Origin: Catenuloplanes atrovinosus
GTDB lineage: Bacteria > Actinomycetota > Actinomycetes > Mycobacteriales > Micromonosporaceae
Reading direction: 5' to 3'
Length of the DNA: 64,000 nucleotides
NCBI RefSeq assembly: GCF_031458235.1
Contig: NZ_JAVDYB010000001.1
Location: forward strand, 248,001-312,000
A model generated the notes under the pieces. It searched no databases and was not told where the DNA came from. It saw only the letters and a list, made by a program, of their open reading frames with translations. This document shows, piece after piece, positions 43,476 through 53,121 of this stretch (positions are counted from its first letter, which is position 1; each line of letters starts with the position of its first letter). A program made the translations under genes and the position numbers.

Positions 43476-44660
43476 CTAATTCGGCGAAACCGCAGCGAGA
43501 CGCGCGACGATATGTTTTGCGATCTCCAATGAACTGGTCGCGGCCGGTGACGGAGCGTTCAGCACATGCACCTGTCCGTCGCGCGACTCGATGAGGAAGT
43601 CGTCGACCAACTCGCCGCTCGGCAGAATCGCCTGCGCCCGGACGCCCGCCTCGGCCGGCACCAGATCCGCCTCGGTGATCTCCGGGACCAGTCGCGCGAG
43701 GCCGCGCGCGAACAGCGGCCGGGACAGCGACCGGCGCACCTCGGCCAGCCCGTAGCCCAGATGCCGCCGGGCCAGCCGCCACATGCCGGGGAACGCGGCC
43801 ACCTCGGCCAGGTCGCGCGCGCTGAACCGGCCCCACGAGTAGCCCTCGCGCGCGGTGGCCAGCACCGCGTTCGGCCCCGCGTGCACGCTGCCGTCGATCA
43901 TCCGGGTCAGGTGCACGCCCAGGAACGGGAAGCGTGGGTCCGGCACCGGGTAGATCAGCCCCTTGACCAGGTGCCGCCGGTCCTCGCGCAGTTCGTAGTA
44001 CTCGCCGCGGAACGGCACGATCCGCGCGGCCGTCCGGATGCCCGCCAGCCGCGCGATCCGGTCCGACTGCAACCCGGCGCAGTTGATCACGAAGTCCGCC
44101 GGGACGTCGCCGGCGCCGGTCTCCACCACGCCGTCGCGGAAGCCGGTGACCGCGGTGCCCAGCATGATCCGTCCGCCGCCGGCCGCGATCAGCGACGCGA
44201 GCACCTCGCACACCGCCCGGTAGTCGACGATCCCGGTCGAGGCCACGTGCATCGCCGCCACCGCGGCCACGTGCGGCTCGTGCTCCCGCGCCGCCGCGCC
44301 GGACAGCATGCGCACCGGCAGCCCGTTCGCGGTCGCGCGCGCGAACAGCGCGTCCAGGCGCGGCAACTCGTCCGCGGAGGTCGCCACGATCAGCTTGCCG
44401 CACGTCTCCACCGGGATGCCGTGCTGCTCCGCGAACGCGACCATCGACGCGCTGCCCGCCCGGCACAGCGTGGCCTTGAGGCTGCCCGGCTTGTAGTAGA
44501 CGCCCGCGTGGATCACGCCGGAGTTGTGGCCGGTCTGGTGCGCCGCGACCCGCGGCTCCTTGTCGATCACGGTGACCGTGGCGTCCGGGTGGTCGAGCGT
44601 CAGCCGATGCGCGGTCGCCAGCCCGACGATCCCCGCGCCGATCACCACGTACCGTGCCAT
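43476..44660 (-). CDS. lhgO: L-2-hydroxyglutarate oxidase
   Basis: An FAD-dependent enzyme that oxidises L-2-hydroxyglutarate to 2-oxoglutarate and passes electrons to the quinone pool. The 394-residue protein has the FAD motif VIGAGIVGLATAHRL at residues 6-20, TGHNSGVIHAGVYYKPGSLK (a signature of LhgO within the DAO family), FVINCAGLQSD, PFRGEYYEL and a C-terminal LGVHLTRMIDGSVHAGPNAV. No signal peptide. It appears monocistronic. Confidence 0.92.
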   Translation of the reverse strand: MARYVVIGAGIVGLATAHRLTLDHPDATVTVIDKEPRVAAHQTGHNSGVIHAGVYYKPGSLKATLCRAGSASMVAFAEQHGIPVETCGKLIVATSADELPRLDALFARATANGLPVRMLSGAAAREHEPHVAAVAAMHVASTGIVDYRAVCEVLASLIAAGGGRIMLGTAVTGFRDGVVETGAGDVPADFVINCAGLQSDRIARLAGIRTAARIVPFRGEYYELREDRRHLVKGLIYPVPDPRFPFLGVHLTRMIDGSVHAGPNAVLATAREGYSWGRFSARDLAEVAAFPGMWRLARRHLGYGLAEVRRSLSRPLFARGLARLVPEITEADLVPAEAGVRAQAILPSGELVDDFLIESRDGQVHVLNAPSPAATSSLEIAKHIVARLAAVSPN

Positions 44661-44731
44661 GCCGTTCCCCGTCCGATCGCGTCCCGCACCGCGACGCTAC
44701 CCGCGCCGACCCGCCCCGAACAGGCAAAAGA

Positions 44732-46003
44732 TCAATCAGCGGTACGTACGCCCACCGTCCACCCGCGGCCCGGCGTCACGAGCGGATCCGCCTGGCCCGG
44801 ATGCGAGGACTCGGCCACGGTCAGCTCCCCGTCCACGGCCGGGAACCGGTACGGCACGTCGTCCAGGTTCAGCGACGTCACCACCACCTGCCCGCCGTGC
44901 GCCGCCCGCAGCGCGATCTGCCGGTTCGTCAGGTGCGTCACCGTCGTCTCCGCCCGGGCCAGCCACGGGAACCGCCGCCGCAGCCCGATCAGCCGCTGGT
45001 GCGTCCGCAGCACCTCCGCCCCGAACGGCGCCAACTCCGCCGGTGACGCCGGGAACGCGGGCCGGACGTCGTCGTCCCCACCGGCCCGGTCGTACTTCAC
45101 GCCGCGGAACGCCTGCTCGTCCCCGTAGTACACGCTCGGCACCCCGGCCACCGTGAACAGCACGGCCAGCGCGTGCCCCAGGTGTCCCGGATCGTCGAGG
45201 CGCGAGGCGATCCGCGTCACATCGTGGTTCCCGACGAACGTCAGCGTGTCCGGCGAGTGCCGCCCCAGCGCCCAGGCCAGCTCGAACAGGTTCGCGTCGT
45301 TGAGCGCGCTCCAGATCGCCTTCCACAGCTCGTACTGGGTGACCGCGTCCAGGCCCGCCTTCTCCCGGTACTCCAGCCCGTGGATCACCTCGCCGACGAT
45401 CCACGCGGACGGGTGGCGCTCCCGGACCGCGGGCAGCACCGCCTGCCAGAACTCCGGCGGCACCGCGTACGCCGCGTCCAGCCGCCACCCGGCCGCGCCC
45501 CGGTCCAGCCAGTGGTTCATCACGGTGGTGACGTGCTCGCGTACCGCCTCGGCGCCGTGATCGAGCGCGACCAGCGCGTCGTGCCCCTCGAACGTCGCCC
45601 ACCCGCCGTCGCCCGTGCGCCGGAACCACGCCGCCGCCTCCGCCGCGCCGCGCTCCGCGGCCCGGAACCTCGGAAAGTCCCGCCCCACGTGGTGGAAGAC
45701 GCCGTCCAGCAGGACCGCGATCCCGCGCTCCCGGCAGGCCGCGATCAGCCGGTCGAAATCCGCGTCGTCGCCCAGCCGGGGATCGATCCGGAGGTGGTCG
45801 ACCGTGTCGTAGCCGTGCGTCGACGAGGCGAAGACCGGGCCCAGCTGGAGCCCGTTGCAGCCCAGCTCGATCAGGTAGTCCAGCCACGCCTCGACGTGCC
45901 GCAGCCGGTGCGTGACCGGCTCGTCCGGCCCGGCCGCGCGCGGTGCCCCGGTGAAGCCGAGCGGGTAGACGTGCCAGAAGATCGCGTGCTCGACCCGGCC
46001 CAT
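44732..46003 (-). CDS. Alpha-amylase family (GH13) glycosidase
   Basis: A 423-residue cytoplasmic GH13 enzyme. The four conserved regions are visible: LLDGVFHHVGRDF, GWRLDAAYAV (nucleophile Asp), WIVGEVIHG (acid/base Glu) and FVGNHDVTR (stabilising Asp). A beta-sandwich C-domain follows (VVVTSLNLDDVPYRF). No signal peptide, so it probably acts on intracellular alpha-glucans or maltosyl sugars. ATG 46003 begins MGRVEHAIFWHVYPLGFTG; an upstream open frame overlapping the divergent TetR gene is rejected. Control by the divergent TetR gene is plausible. Confidence 0.9.
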   Translation of the reverse strand: MGRVEHAIFWHVYPLGFTGAPRAAGPDEPVTHRLRHVEAWLDYLIELGCNGLQLGPVFASSTHGYDTVDHLRIDPRLGDDADFDRLIAACRERGIAVLLDGVFHHVGRDFPRFRAAERGAAEAAAWFRRTGDGGWATFEGHDALVALDHGAEAVREHVTTVMNHWLDRGAAGWRLDAAYAVPPEFWQAVLPAVRERHPSAWIVGEVIHGLEYREKAGLDAVTQYELWKAIWSALNDANLFELAWALGRHSPDTLTFVGNHDVTRIASRLDDPGHLGHALAVLFTVAGVPSVYYGDEQAFRGVKYDRAGGDDDVRPAFPASPAELAPFGAEVLRTHQRLIGLRRRFPWLARAETTVTHLTNRQIALRAAHGGQVVVTSLNLDDVPYRFPAVDGELTVAESSHPGQADPLVTPGRGWTVGVRTAD

Positions 46004-46031
46004 GCGCCTTCTCCCAAAGATGAGCGGTTTT

Positions 46032-46048
46032 ACTGAGCCTAACTCACT
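46032..46048. promoter_or_regulatory. Candidate TetR operator
   Basis: ACTGAG-CCTAA-CTCACT, an imperfect inverted repeat (5 of 6 positions), lies in the 64-bp gap between divergent amylase and TetR genes, in a locally AT-rich patch. Confidence 0.4.
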
Positions 46049-46067
46049 AACGCGGTACGATGGACGC

Positions 46068-46685
46068 GTGACCCGCACCGATCGACGCCCCCGGCAGCGG
46101 CTCGGCGAGGCGGCCCGCCGCGAGGCGATCCTCACCGCGGCCGGCCGAGCCTTCGCCGACCGGCCGTACGACCAGGTCGCCGTGGCCCGCGTGGCCGAGG
46201 AGGCGGGCGCGTCCGAGGCGCTCGTGCACCGCTACTTCGGCAGCAAGAGCGGCCTCTACCTGGCCACCGTCCGCGGCTCGGTCAAGCTGCTGCTCGACCG
46301 CCAGCGCGCCGCCGACGCGGCGCTGCCCGCGGACGCCACGCCGCGCGACCGGCTCGCCGAGAGCGTCCGCGTCTACCTGGACTCGGTGACCACCTGGGCG
46401 GTCGGCTGGCTGGCGCCGCTGCAGTCGCCCGGCGGCGAGCCGCCCACCGCGGCCGAGCTGCGCACCGAGACCCGGGCGTACTACGTGCGCCTGATGCGCA
46501 CCATGCTCGGCACCGAGGACGGGAGCTGCGACTACGCGCTGCACGGCTACCTCGGCTTCCTGGACGCGGCGTGCCTGGCCTGGGCCGCGCGCGGCTACCC
46601 CGACGCCGACCGGGCGCTCATCACCGGCCAGGCGCTGAACGCGCTCGACGGCGCCCTGCGCGCGGCGGGGCATCGGGGGCTGTAG
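46068..46685 (+). CDS. TetR family transcriptional regulator
   Basis: A 205-residue regulator. The helix-turn-helix domain (residues 15-60) reads REAILTAAGRAFADRPYDQV, VARVAEEAGASEALVHRYF, GSKSGLYLATV. The C-terminal ligand domain has no recognised ligand signature. GTG 46068 gives VTRTDRRPRQRLG, the normal basic N-terminus; the longer frame upstream crosses the operator region. It is divergent from the amylase gene and probably regulates it and itself. Confidence 0.88.
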   Translation: MTRTDRRPRQRLGEAARREAILTAAGRAFADRPYDQVAVARVAEEAGASEALVHRYFGSKSGLYLATVRGSVKLLLDRQRAADAALPADATPRDRLAESVRVYLDSVTTWAVGWLAPLQSPGGEPPTAAELRTETRAYYVRLMRTMLGTEDGSCDYALHGYLGFLDAACLAWAARGYPDADRALITGQALNALDGALRAAGHRGL

Positions 46686-46741
46686 ATAGAAGTCTCACAG
46701 CTGGTCCGCTGAGCGGCCGATCCGCGTGCGACGATGGCCGC

Positions 46742-47956
46742 ATGGAGAGCCCGACATCAGGTTCAGCCGGCACGGTCGTCGTCTGGGACGAGTCCCTCCT
46801 GCAGTACGACCTCGGCGACCACCCGCTCAACCCGGTCCGGGTGGAACTCACCATGGCCCTCGCCCGCGAGTTCGGCATCCTCCGCCGCCCCGGTGTCCGC
46901 GTGATCCCGCCCGTCATCGCGGAGGACGCGCTGATCGAGCGCGTGCACAGCCGCGACTACCTGGAAGCGGTCCGCACCGCCATCAACGACCCGTTCTTCT
47001 CCGGGTACGGACTGAACAGCCCGGACAACCCGGTCTTCGAGAACATGCACGAGGCCAGCGCGCGCATCGCGGGCGCCACCGTCGCCGCGGCGGAGGCGAT
47101 CTGGAAGGGCGAGGCCGTCCGCGCGGTCAACGTGGCCGGCGGCCTGCACCACGCGATGCCGTCCCGCGCCGCCGGCTTCTGCGTCTACAACGACCCGGCC
47201 ATCGCGATCGCCCGCCTGCTGGACCTGGGCGCGGAGCGGATCGCGTACGTCGACGTGGACGTGCACCACGGCGACGGCGTGCAGGCCGCGTTCTACGACG
47301 ACCCGCGCGTGCTCACCATCAGCCTGCACGAGACGCCGCTCGCGCTGTTCCCCAACACCGGCTTCCCGGACGAGACCGGCGCGCCCGGCGCGGAGGGCTA
47401 CGCGGTCAACGTCGCGCTGCCGCCCGGCACCACCGATCCGGGCTGGCAGCGGGCCTTCCACGCGGTCGTGCCCGGGCTGCTCCGCGCGTTCCGGCCGCAG
47501 ATCCTCATCACCCAGTGCGGCGCGGACGCGCACCGGCTCGACCCGCTCGCCGACCTGCGCCTCTCGGTGGACGGGCAGCGAGCGACGTACCTGGCGTTCC
47601 GCGCGCTCGCCGACGAACTCTGCGGCGGGCGCTGGCTGGCCACCGGCGGCGGCGGATACGCGCTGGTCGAGGTGGTGCCGCGGGCGTGGACCCACCTGCT
47701 GGCGATCGCCACCGGCGAGCCGCTCGACCCGGCGCGGCCCACGCCGCCGGACTGGCGCGCGTTCGCGCGGCAGCGCATCGCGCAGGGTCACCTGGGCGAC
47801 GCGGACATCCCGTCGCGGATGACGGACGAGGTCGACCCGAGTCACGTGCCGTGGGAGCCGGAGGGCGAGCCGGACGCGGTGGACCGGGCCGTGATGGCCA
47901 CCCGCCGCGCCGTGTTCCCGCTGCACGGCCTGGACCCGCACGATCCGAGGGACTGA
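46742..47956 (+). CDS. acuC: Acetoin utilization protein AcuC / class I histone deacetylase-like deacetylase
   Basis: A zinc-dependent protein deacetylase, 404 residues. Active-site features are GGLHHAMPSRAAGFCVYND (tandem His), DVDVHHGDGVQ (metal ligands) and GGGGYAL near the C-terminus. Bacterial AcuC removes acetyl groups from acyl-CoA synthetases such as AcsA. Its stop overlaps the next start (TGATG), and that gene encodes a GNAT-acyl-CoA synthetase-type acetyltransferase, so eraser and writer are made from one coupled operon. Confidence 0.93.
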   Translation: MESPTSGSAGTVVVWDESLLQYDLGDHPLNPVRVELTMALAREFGILRRPGVRVIPPVIAEDALIERVHSRDYLEAVRTAINDPFFSGYGLNSPDNPVFENMHEASARIAGATVAAAEAIWKGEAVRAVNVAGGLHHAMPSRAAGFCVYNDPAIAIARLLDLGAERIAYVDVDVHHGDGVQAAFYDDPRVLTISLHETPLALFPNTGFPDETGAPGAEGYAVNVALPPGTTDPGWQRAFHAVVPGLLRAFRPQILITQCGADAHRLDPLADLRLSVDGQRATYLAFRALADELCGGRWLATGGGGYALVEVVPRAWTHLLAIATGEPLDPARPTPPDWRAFARQRIAQGHLGDADIPSRMTDEVDPSHVPWEPEGEPDAVDRAVMATRRAVFPLHGLDPHDPRD

Positions 47957-50547
47957 TGACCGAGATCGCGGCCCGGACCGCGCGCGACGCGGACGTGCTG
48001 CTCAGCGACGGCAGCACGGCCCACCTGCGGCAGATCAGGCCGGAGGACGCGCCGGCGATCGTGGCGATGCACTCCCGCTTCTCCGAGCGCACCCGCTACC
48101 TGCGCTACTTCAGCCCGTACCCGCGAATCCCGGAACGCGACCTGCGCCGATTCGTGGTGGTGGACCACCGCGACCGGGAGGCGCTGGTGGTGACCAGCGG
48201 CGACAAGATCTTCGCGGTCGGCCGGTACGAGCGTCTCGGCGCGGACTCCCCGGAGGCCGAGGTCGCGTTCGTGGTCGAGGACGCGCACCAGGGCCGCGGC
48301 ATCGGGTCCGTGCTGCTGGAACACCTGGCCGCGGCCGCCCGGCAGGAGGGCATCACCCGGTTCGTGGCCGAGGTGCTGCCGGCGAACGGCGCGATGCTGC
48401 GCGTCTTCGCGGACGCCGGCTACTCGATTCAGCGCAAGTACGAGGACGGCGTCGTCCACCTGACGTTCCCGATCGCGCCCACCGAGCTCTCCCGCGAGGT
48501 GCAGGAGCGCCGCGAGCACCGTACCGAGGCCCGCTCGATCGTGCCGCTGCTCTCCCCGCGCGCGGTCGCGGTCTACGGCGCCAGCGCCAGCGGCCAGGGC
48601 ATCGGCGCCGCGCTCCTGGCGCACCTGCGCGACGGCGGCTTCACCGGCCCGGTGCTGCCGATCCACCCCACGGCCGGGCGGGTGGCCGGGCTGCCCGCGC
48701 TGCGCAGCGCCGTGGACGCGGGCACCGAGATCGACCTGGCGCTGGTCGCGGTGCCGCCGGGCGCGGTCGGCGAGGTGGTGGCGGACGCGGCCCGGGCCGG
48801 CGTGCGCGGCCTGGTCGTGGTGTCGGCCGGCTTCGCGGAGACCGGACCGGCGGGCGCCGCCGCCGAACGCGACCTGCTGCGCGGAGCCCGCGACGCCGGC
48901 ATGCGGCTGATCGGCCCGAACTGTCTCGGCATCGCGAACACGTCCTCGGACGTCCGGCTGAACGCCACGCTCGCGCCGCGCCTGCCCACCGCGGGCCGGG
49001 TCGGCTTCTTCAGCCAGTCCGGCGCGCTCGGCGTGGCGCTGCTGGACGCGGCGGACCGGCGCGGGCTGGGCCTGTCCAGCTTCGTCTCGGCCGGTAACCG
49101 CGCGGACGTCTCCGGCAACGACCTGCTCCAGTACTGGCAGGACGACCCCGCGACCGACGTGATCCTGCTCTACCTGGAGACGTTCGGTAATCCGCGCAAG
49201 TTCGCCCGGCTGGCGCGCCGGATCGGCCGTACCAAGCCGGTGGTGGCGGTGGCGTCGTCCGCGCGCCCGGCCTCGCTCGCGCCGTCCGCGTCCGACGTGC
49301 CGGGCCTGGACCCGGCCGCGGTCACCGCGCTGTTCGCCCGTTCCGGCGTGATCCGCGTCGACACGGTCGCGGAGATGTTCGACGTGGGCGTCCTGCTCGC
49401 GCACCAGCCGCTCCCGGCCGGCCGGCGGATCGGCGTGGTCGGCAACTCCTCCGCGCTGACCGCGCTCGCGGCCGCGGCCGTGCACACGTCCGGGCTGACG
49501 CTGGCGGAGAGCTACCCGCACGACGTGCCGCCGGTGTCCGGCGCGCACGACTTCGCGGACGCGCTGGCCGACGCGGCCATCGACGAGCGGGTGGACGCGC
49601 TGGTCGCGGTGTTCGCGCCGCCGCTGCCCGGCCAGCACGCGGACGAGGACGTGGATTTCGCCTCGGCGGTGGCGAGCGTGGCGCTGGCGGGGGAGAAGCC
49701 CACGGTCGCGATGTTCCTCGCCGGCACGCTGCCGGAGCGCATCCCGTCGTACCCGTCGGTGGAGGAGGCGGTGCGCGCGCTCGCCCGGGTCGCCACCTAC
49801 GCCGACTGGCTGCGCCGCCCGCCCGGCGCGGTCCCCGACCTGTCCGGCATCGACCGCCCACGCGCCGCGGAGATCATCAAGAACGGCCCGGTGGACGCGG
49901 CCGAGCTGCTCGCCGCGTACGGCATCCCGGTCGTCCCGTCCACGACGGTGCACGCCGCGCCGGATGCGGTCGCCGCCGCGGACGCGCACGGCTACCCGGT
50001 GGCGCTGAAGGCGGCCGGCGGCGGGCTGCGGCACCGCATCGACCTGGGCGCGGTGCGGCTCGACCTGGGCTCCGCGGCCGAGGTGGAGCGCGCCTACCGC
50101 GAGCTGTCCCCGTTCGGCGCCGGCGTGATCGTGCAGCCGATGGTGGCGCCCGGCGTCGCGTGCGTGGTCGAGATGGTGGAGGACCCGCAGTTCGGCCCGA
50201 TCGTCGGCTTCGGGCTCGGCGGCGTGGCGATGGAGCTGATCGGGGACCGGGCCTGGCGCGCCGCCCCGCTCACCGACCTGGACGCGGACGCGCTGATCGG
50301 CGAGCCGCGGAGCGCACCGCTGCTGCGCGGGTTCCGCGGTGCCGCGCCGGTGGACCGGGCCGCGCTGGCCGAGCTGCTGGTCCGCGTGGGCCGGCTGGTC
50401 GACGAGCACCCGGAGATCCGCGCGCTCTCGCTCAACCCGGTGCTCGCCCGCCCGGACGGCTTCGCCGTGCTGCACGGTTCGGTGCGGGTGGGTAGCCCGG
50501 GGGAGCGCGGCGACCCGGGCCCGCGACGGTTGCGCGGTGGATCGTGA
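47956..50547 (+). CDS. GNAT-fused NDP-forming acyl-CoA synthetase-like protein acetyltransferase
   Basis: An 863-residue Pat-type enzyme. The N-terminal GNAT domain (about residues 10-180) has LRQIRPEDAPAIVAMHSRFS and the acetyl-CoA loop DAHQGRGIGSVLLEHL. The remainder resembles NDP-forming acyl-CoA synthetases: CoA-binding (AVAVYGASASGQGIGAAL), ligase-CoA (GFFSQSGALGVALLDAA) and ATP-grasp (YPVALKAAGGGLRHR). The GNAT-first order matches Streptomyces lividans PatA, the reverse of Salmonella Pat. It likely acetylates and inactivates AMP-forming acyl-CoA synthetases, opposed by AcuC. The ATG overlaps the acuC stop by one base. Confidence 0.9.
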   Translation: MTEIAARTARDADVLLSDGSTAHLRQIRPEDAPAIVAMHSRFSERTRYLRYFSPYPRIPERDLRRFVVVDHRDREALVVTSGDKIFAVGRYERLGADSPEAEVAFVVEDAHQGRGIGSVLLEHLAAAARQEGITRFVAEVLPANGAMLRVFADAGYSIQRKYEDGVVHLTFPIAPTELSREVQERREHRTEARSIVPLLSPRAVAVYGASASGQGIGAALLAHLRDGGFTGPVLPIHPTAGRVAGLPALRSAVDAGTEIDLALVAVPPGAVGEVVADAARAGVRGLVVVSAGFAETGPAGAAAERDLLRGARDAGMRLIGPNCLGIANTSSDVRLNATLAPRLPTAGRVGFFSQSGALGVALLDAADRRGLGLSSFVSAGNRADVSGNDLLQYWQDDPATDVILLYLETFGNPRKFARLARRIGRTKPVVAVASSARPASLAPSASDVPGLDPAAVTALFARSGVIRVDTVAEMFDVGVLLAHQPLPAGRRIGVVGNSSALTALAAAAVHTSGLTLAESYPHDVPPVSGAHDFADALADAAIDERVDALVAVFAPPLPGQHADEDVDFASAVASVALAGEKPTVAMFLAGTLPERIPSYPSVEEAVRALARVATYADWLRRPPGAVPDLSGIDRPRAAEIIKNGPVDAAELLAAYGIPVVPSTTVHAAPDAVAAADAHGYPVALKAAGGGLRHRIDLGAVRLDLGSAAEVERAYRELSPFGAGVIVQPMVAPGVACVVEMVEDPQFGPIVGFGLGGVAMELIGDRAWRAAPLTDLDADALIGEPRSAPLLRGFRGAAPVDRAALAELLVRVGRLVDEHPEIRALSLNPVLARPDGFAVLHGSVRVGSPGERGDPGPRRLRGGS

Positions 50548-50782
50548 CACGAAGGTGTGAGTGCAACTTGCAACTTCCACACTTTGTGTGCACCAGGCGC
50601 TCAAAGTCGCATTGATCGACTCATGGTGACCACTTGTTTACTCGTCAGAGTCAGTCAATAGTGGACGGAGAGATCCCCGCCGTACCGTGACGATCGTGCC
50701 GACGCCGGCAATCCCGGCCACGCCCGGTCCCTCCCCTCACGGACAACATCGACTTTCCTCGGCCTGCCCGAAGGACGACGCG

Positions 50783-51082
50783 ATGATTGACCATGATGTC
50801 CGGATCGAGATCGACCTGTTCCTGCCGGCCACCGACCATGCGCTGGGTGCGGGCGACATCCTCCGGATCGCGCAGACGGACTACTGCTACGGCAACGGTC
50901 CACTGACGCTGCGCATCACCCGGCTGGGCGCCGACCCGGCCGCGTACCCCGCGCTCGAGTGGCTCGGCCTCACCGGCGTCGAGCTCACCCCGGACGGCGC
51001 GGAGGGCGACGTCCGCCACGTCCTGGTCCGCGCCGACGTGATCCGCGGCGTCCGCGTCCCCGGCCCGCCACGCACCGGCTGA
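50783..51082 (+). CDS. Small hypothetical protein
   Basis: A 99-residue acidic protein (MIDHDVRIEIDLFLPATDHAL...), probably all-beta by its alternating pattern (ILRIAQTDYCYGNGPLTLRI, VRHVLVRADVIRG). I do not recognise the family. AAGGA lies about eight bases before ATG 50783. It has no signal peptide or membrane segment. The 235-bp gap before it is AT-richer than average and includes GTGCAACTTGCAACTTCC and TCGTCAGAGTCAGTCAATAG, presumably its promoter. Confidence 0.65.
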   Translation: MIDHDVRIEIDLFLPATDHALGAGDILRIAQTDYCYGNGPLTLRITRLGADPAAYPALEWLGLTGVELTPDGAEGDVRHVLVRADVIRGVRVPGPPRTG

Positions 51083-51274
51083 CCCCCGCCCCGAGCGGGC
51101 GCCGGTCCCCCCAGACCCGCACTCTCCGCAACCGCGGCCCCCGGGCGCCTCGCCTCCCCCCGCGACCCCACCCGGGACGCCGCACCCCGCGCCGGCCGCC
51201 GACCCGATCACTCCCCCCCGATCGGTCCGGCGGCCGGCGCGTCCCTCCCCCGCCCCCGCCCCCGCCGCCCCCCT

Positions 51275-51342
51275 CGCGTCGATCTAGGGCATTTTCCTGC
51301 GTTTCGATCTCCATTTACGTGAATACGGCCTAGATCGACGCG
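51275..51342. repeat. Inverted repeat with AT-rich loop
   Basis: CGCGTCGATCTAGG / CCTAGATCGACGCG are perfect 14-bp arms around a 40-base AT-rich centre (GCATTTTCCTGCGTTTCGAT...). The central composition differs sharply from its surroundings. It could be a bidirectional terminator or a small palindromic repeat element. Confidence 0.65.
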
Positions 51343-51450
51343 GCGGCGCGGTGTGCGCGGCGCGGTGTGCGCGGCGCGGTGTGCGCGGTGTGCGCGGTGT
51401 GCGCGGTGTGCGCGGTGCGGGCGGCGCGGTGCGGGCGCCGCGGGCGGCGC
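51343..51450 (+). repeat. GTGTGCGCG/GCGCGGTG minisatellite
   Basis: GCGGCGCGGTGTGCGC is repeated about three times, then the 9-bp unit GTGTGCGCG about four times, then GCGGGCGGCGCGGT. Alternating purine-pyrimidine content (GTGTGCGCG) is Z-DNA-prone. Confidence 0.75.
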
Positions 51451-51466
51451 GGCGGCGCGGGGGTGA

Positions 51467-52489
<1,023 letters not shown>

Positions 52490-52676
52490 CGTGCGTCCCC
52501 TCCCCGCTTCCAACAAGTGGCGCGTTACCAACACGTCGTGCCGGTGAGAGACAGCTTTCTCCAAACCCCGTTAAGCGGAGGTAAGGCGAACCCCTTGTGG
52601 CACTAATCCGGGAGATGGTCTCTGCGTCGGGGGCGGATGAGGAGTGCTCAGTCAGGTTTATGGCAGGGTGGCGGCC

Positions 52677-53099
52677 ATGCGAGCGGTGATTCAGACGGTC
52701 AGTAGGGCCAGCGTGACGGTGGGTGGAGAGGTGGTCGGCTCCATCGGCGAGGGCCTGCTGGTGCTGCTCGGCGTGACGCACACGGACACGCCGGCGATCG
52801 CGGAGACCATGGCCCGGAAGATCCATGAGGTACGGCTGCTGCCCGGGGAGCGGTCCGCGGCCGAGCTGGCGGCGGGGATCCTGGTGGTCAGTCAGTTCAC
52901 GCTGTACGGCGACGCGCGCAAGGGACGGCGGCCCACCTGGTCGGCCGCGGCGCCGGCCGAGGTCGCGGAGCCGCTGTTCACCGCCGTGGTGGAGGCGCTG
53001 CGCGGGCGGGGCGCCAAGGTCGAGACCGGCCGGTTCCGCACCCACATGCTGGTGGAGAGCGTCAACGCCGGGCCGAACACCCTGATCCTCGATCTGTGA
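52677..53099 (+). CDS. dtd: D-aminoacyl-tRNA deacylase
   Basis: Hydrolyses D-aminoacyl-tRNAs to prevent D-amino acid incorporation. The 140-residue protein begins MRAVIQTVSRASVTVGGEVVG. It contains the SQFTLYGD active-site motif and the C-terminal NAGPNT, corresponding to the cross-subunit Gly-cisPro loop. The cisPro motif proper reads GPNT rather than GPVT, a minor variant. ATG 52677 is preferred over an upstream frame at 52644. It is divergent from the sigma factor gene. Confidence 0.95.
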   Translation: MRAVIQTVSRASVTVGGEVVGSIGEGLLVLLGVTHTDTPAIAETMARKIHEVRLLPGERSAAELAAGILVVSQFTLYGDARKGRRPTWSAAAPAEVAEPLFTAVVEALRGRGAKVETGRFRTHMLVESVNAGPNTLILDL

Positions 53100-53121
53100 C
53101 CAGGGTGTCCGGGCGCGGTGG

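Larger units (their letters stand above)
51083..51466. other. Non-coding spacer between convergent genes
   Basis: Contains a C-rich pyrimidine tract on the plus strand (about 51150-51275, many CCCCGCCCCC runs), a long inverted repeat (51275-51342) and a GTGTGCGCG minisatellite. No gene is supported. Confidence 0.6.

Noticed and set aside
51150-51280. Gene in the C-rich tract before the sigma factor
   Set aside because: Pro/Arg or Gly/Gly frames only, no ribosome site. The composition is that of a polypyrimidine tract.
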